9,449 nt of DNA from Nitrosopumilus sp. BACL13 MAG-121220-bin23. Its GTDB lineage: Archaea; Thermoproteota; Nitrososphaeria; Nitrososphaerales; Nitrosopumilaceae. The stretch spans positions 1-9,449 of the forward strand of contig LIAL01000045.1 of the NCBI GenBank assembly GCA_001437625.1, given 5' to 3'. Shown here one piece after another: positions 8,259 to 9,449 of the stretch. Every line of letters starts with the position of its first letter. The stretch's first letter is position 1. The translations under genes were made by a program, and so were the position numbers. The notes under the pieces were generated by a model, which was not told where the DNA came from, did no database searches, and was given only the letters and a program-made list of their open reading frames with translations.

Positions 8259-9317
8259 TTAATCAGTAGTTTTTTGAAATTCATTTAAAAGATTTTTTTG
8301 ATGTTTACTGAGTTTTTTAGGAATAGTTACAACCATTCGAATAAACTGATCTCCTGTTCCTCTTGAATTAATATGAGGAACACCTTTTCCTTTTAATTTA
8401 ATAATAGTATTTGGTTGACTACCAGATTCAACCTTAACTTTTTCATTTCCTTCTAAAGTAGGAACACTAATTTCACAACCTAATGCAGCATCAATCATAG
8501 AAATATCTTGATCATAGAAAATATCTTTTCCATCTCTATGGAAATATCTATGAGGTTGTACTTGAACTCTAATAACTAAATCTCCATTTACTCCATTTGG
8601 AATTTCATTTCCTTCATTAGAAACAATGTAATCACCAGAATCAATTCCAGGTGGAATTTGAAAATCAACTTTTTTAGTTCCTTTAACTCGTCCTTCTCCT
8701 TTACAATTACTACATGGATTTTCTATCATAGAACCTTCACCTCTACAAGTAGGACATGGTGCAGCAGTAACAAATGAAGCAAAGCCCATATCACGAGTTT
8801 GTCTTACTTCTCCCTGACCGTTACAAGTTGCACATGTTTTTTTATTTGTACCAGGTTTACAACCAGAGCCACTACAATTATCACATTTAATTTGTTTTTG
8901 TAAATTAATTTCCATTTTTTTTCCATGTAGTACATCTTCTAATGTTACTGTGGTTTGATAAAGAAGATTAGAACCACGTTGTTGTTGATTGAATCCTCCA
9001 CCGCCCCCACGACCAAAAATTGATTCAAAAATATCATTGAATCCTCCACCGCCCCCACGACCTTGGGAAATATCATCGCTACTATATCGACCATCAACTC
9101 CAGCATGTCCATGTTGATCGTATGTTTGCTTTTTTTCAGAATCTGAAAGAATAGCATATGCCTCAGAAATTTCTGTGAAATGCTCTCCAGCATCTGCAGA
9201 TTGATTACGATCAGGGTGGAACTTTAATGCTAATTTTCGATATTGGTTTTTTATTTCATCTGGAGAAGAAGTTTTAGAAACTCCTAAAACTTCATAATAA
9301 TCACGTTTTGCACTCAT
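8259..9317 (-). CDS. dnaJ: DnaJ (Hsp40) type I co-chaperone
   Basis: Delivers unfolded proteins to DnaK and stimulates its ATPase. The 352 residues have the full type I layout: J domain (about 5-70) with HPD at 34-36; a Gly/Phe-rich linker (about 86-110) with two copies of GRGGGGGFN; a zinc domain with four CxxCxGxG motifs at 145-152 (CDNCSGSG), 162-169 (CATCNGQG), 188-195 (CPTCRGEG) and 202-209 (CSNCKGEG); and a C-terminal substrate-binding domain with DGKDIFYDQDISMIDAALG and the GKGVPHINSRGTGDQ stretch. It is slightly shorter than the E. coli protein because the linker and tail are short. ATG 9317 is supported by a TATA-like element upstream. It lies 49 nt downstream of a gene whose visible tail fits DnaK, the usual archaeal order acquired with the bacterial-type Hsp70 system. 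Confidence 0.98.
   Translation of the reverse strand: MSAKRDYYEVLGVSKTSSPDEIKNQYRKLALKFHPDRNQSADAGEHFTEISEAYAILSDSEKKQTYDQHGHAGVDGRYSSDDISQGRGGGGGFNDIFESIFGRGGGGGFNQQQRGSNLLYQTTVTLEDVLHGKKMEINLQKQIKCDNCSGSGCKPGTNKKTCATCNGQGEVRQTRDMGFASFVTAAPCPTCRGEGSMIENPCSNCKGEGRVKGTKKVDFQIPPGIDSGDYIVSNEGNEIPNGVNGDLVIRVQVQPHRYFHRDGKDIFYDQDISMIDAALGCEISVPTLEGNEKVKVESGSQPNTIIKLKGKGVPHINSRGTGDQFIRMVVTIPKKLSKHQKNLLNEFQKTTD
8988..9062 (-). repeat. 27-bp direct repeat in the Gly/Phe linker of dnaJ
   Basis: Two identical 27-base copies occupy 8988-9014 and 9036-9062, 48 bases (16 codons) apart and in frame, each encoding GRGGGGGFN (residues 86-94 and 102-110). They include a run of C on the plus strand, unlike the A/T-rich surroundings. 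Confidence 0.9.
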
Positions 9318-9342
9318 GAGTTATTCCTTCATTATAATTACA

Positions 9343-9350
9343 CTATAAAT
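9343..9350 (-). promoter_or_regulatory. TATA-like box of dnaJ
   Basis: Read on the minus strand this is atttatag, centred about 29 nt before the dnaJ ATG at 9317, inside the 49-base gap after the preceding gene. It suggests that dnaJ can be transcribed separately from the upstream gene, with a very short or absent leader. A second A/T-rich candidate (taattata, 9332-9339) is closer than the normal spacing. Confidence 0.5.
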
Positions 9351-9366
9351 GATTGAATTTGAAAAA

Positions 9367-9449
9367 TTAGTTAGTTTTTGTTTCATCAGTTGAATCTGAT
9401 TTGTTAGTTGCTTCATCAGCAGTTGCTTCATCAGCAGTTGCTTCATCAG
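9367..9449 (-). CDS. dnaK: C-terminal tail of probable DnaK (Hsp70), 5' part outside the window
   Basis: On the minus strand an open frame enters from the window edge and stops at 9367-9369. The visible 26 or so codons read DEATADEATADEATNKSD and then STDETKTN: an acidic, Thr/Ala/Asp/Glu-rich, disordered tail. No domain of DnaK itself is visible. The assignment rests on the position directly upstream of dnaJ on the same strand and on the acidic, low-complexity C-terminal tail typical of Hsp70 proteins. Another acidic-tailed protein is possible. The stop is followed by a run of five T on the coding strand, which could help termination before the dnaJ promoter. Confidence 0.65.
   Translation of the reverse strand, partial: DEATADEATADEATNKSDSTDETKTN
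9406..9449 (-). repeat. 15-bp tandem repeat encoding ADEAT
   Basis: Three units of agttgcttcatcagc (plus-strand reading) run head to tail at 9406-9420, 9421-9435 and 9436-9449, the last cut by the window edge one base short. They are in frame and encode ADEAT repeats at the end of the putative DnaK. The array may continue beyond the window. Confidence 0.95.

Noticed and set aside
8945..9193. Alternative minus-strand frame of 82 codons within dnaJ
   Set aside because: It lies entirely within the J and Gly/Phe part of dnaJ in another frame and has no recognisable domain.
9406..9449. CRISPR-like array from the repeated 15-bp unit
   Set aside because: The units are adjacent without spacers, are in frame and encode ADEAT; a coding tandem repeat.

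Overview
The window reads as housekeeping chromosome from a low-GC marine-type ammonia-oxidising thaumarchaeon (Nitrososphaerota, Nitrosopumilus-like). Archaeal markers are an archaeal-type SRP RNA with a closed helix 1, an archaeal uL2, a two-ring Cdc48/VAT ATPase and the archaea-only GatD/GatE amidotransferase. Coding DNA is strongly A+T rich. Several genes have a TATA-like element about 25-29 nt before the start codon, as expected for leaderless archaeal mRNAs. The genus is inferred from overall resemblance, not from a search.

Layout, left to right: (1) the 3' end of a TtuA/Ncs6-type tRNA 2-thiolation gene (+), cut by the window edge; (2) the SRP RNA gene at 269-584 (+), a GC-rich island; (3) a 110-residue uncharacterised protein (+) that converges with (4) a short acylphosphatase (-) lying downstream of (5) rpl2 (-), which stands here apart from other ribosomal protein genes; (6) divergent from rpl2, cdc48 (+); (7) gatD-gatE (+), overlapping by one base, followed by a 54-residue CxxC/HxxH protein (+); (8) converging on it, a HAD-type 5'-nucleotidase-like gene (-) downstream of dnaJ (-), and at the right edge the acidic repetitive C-terminal tail of what is most likely dnaK (-).

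Functionally this is a protein-synthesis and protein-quality block: tRNA modification, membrane targeting (SRP), the ribosome (uL2), Gln-tRNA formation by transamidation (GatDE), unfolding for degradation (Cdc48, with a C-terminal proteasome-docking type motif) and folding (DnaK/DnaJ).

I found no mobile element, CRISPR array, tRNA, rRNA or defence system, and no convincing novel multi-gene system. The points worth a second look are small: two convergent gene pairs whose stop codons share a single TTAA, the isolated rpl2 with an uncertain start, the short putative zinc-binding protein after gatE, long nucleotide-identical stretches between the two AAA domains of cdc48, and in-frame repeats in gatD, dnaJ and the putative dnaK tail. 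There is no gene-free stretch over 300 bases; the longest non-protein stretch (238-613) is filled by the SRP RNA and its flanking promoters.
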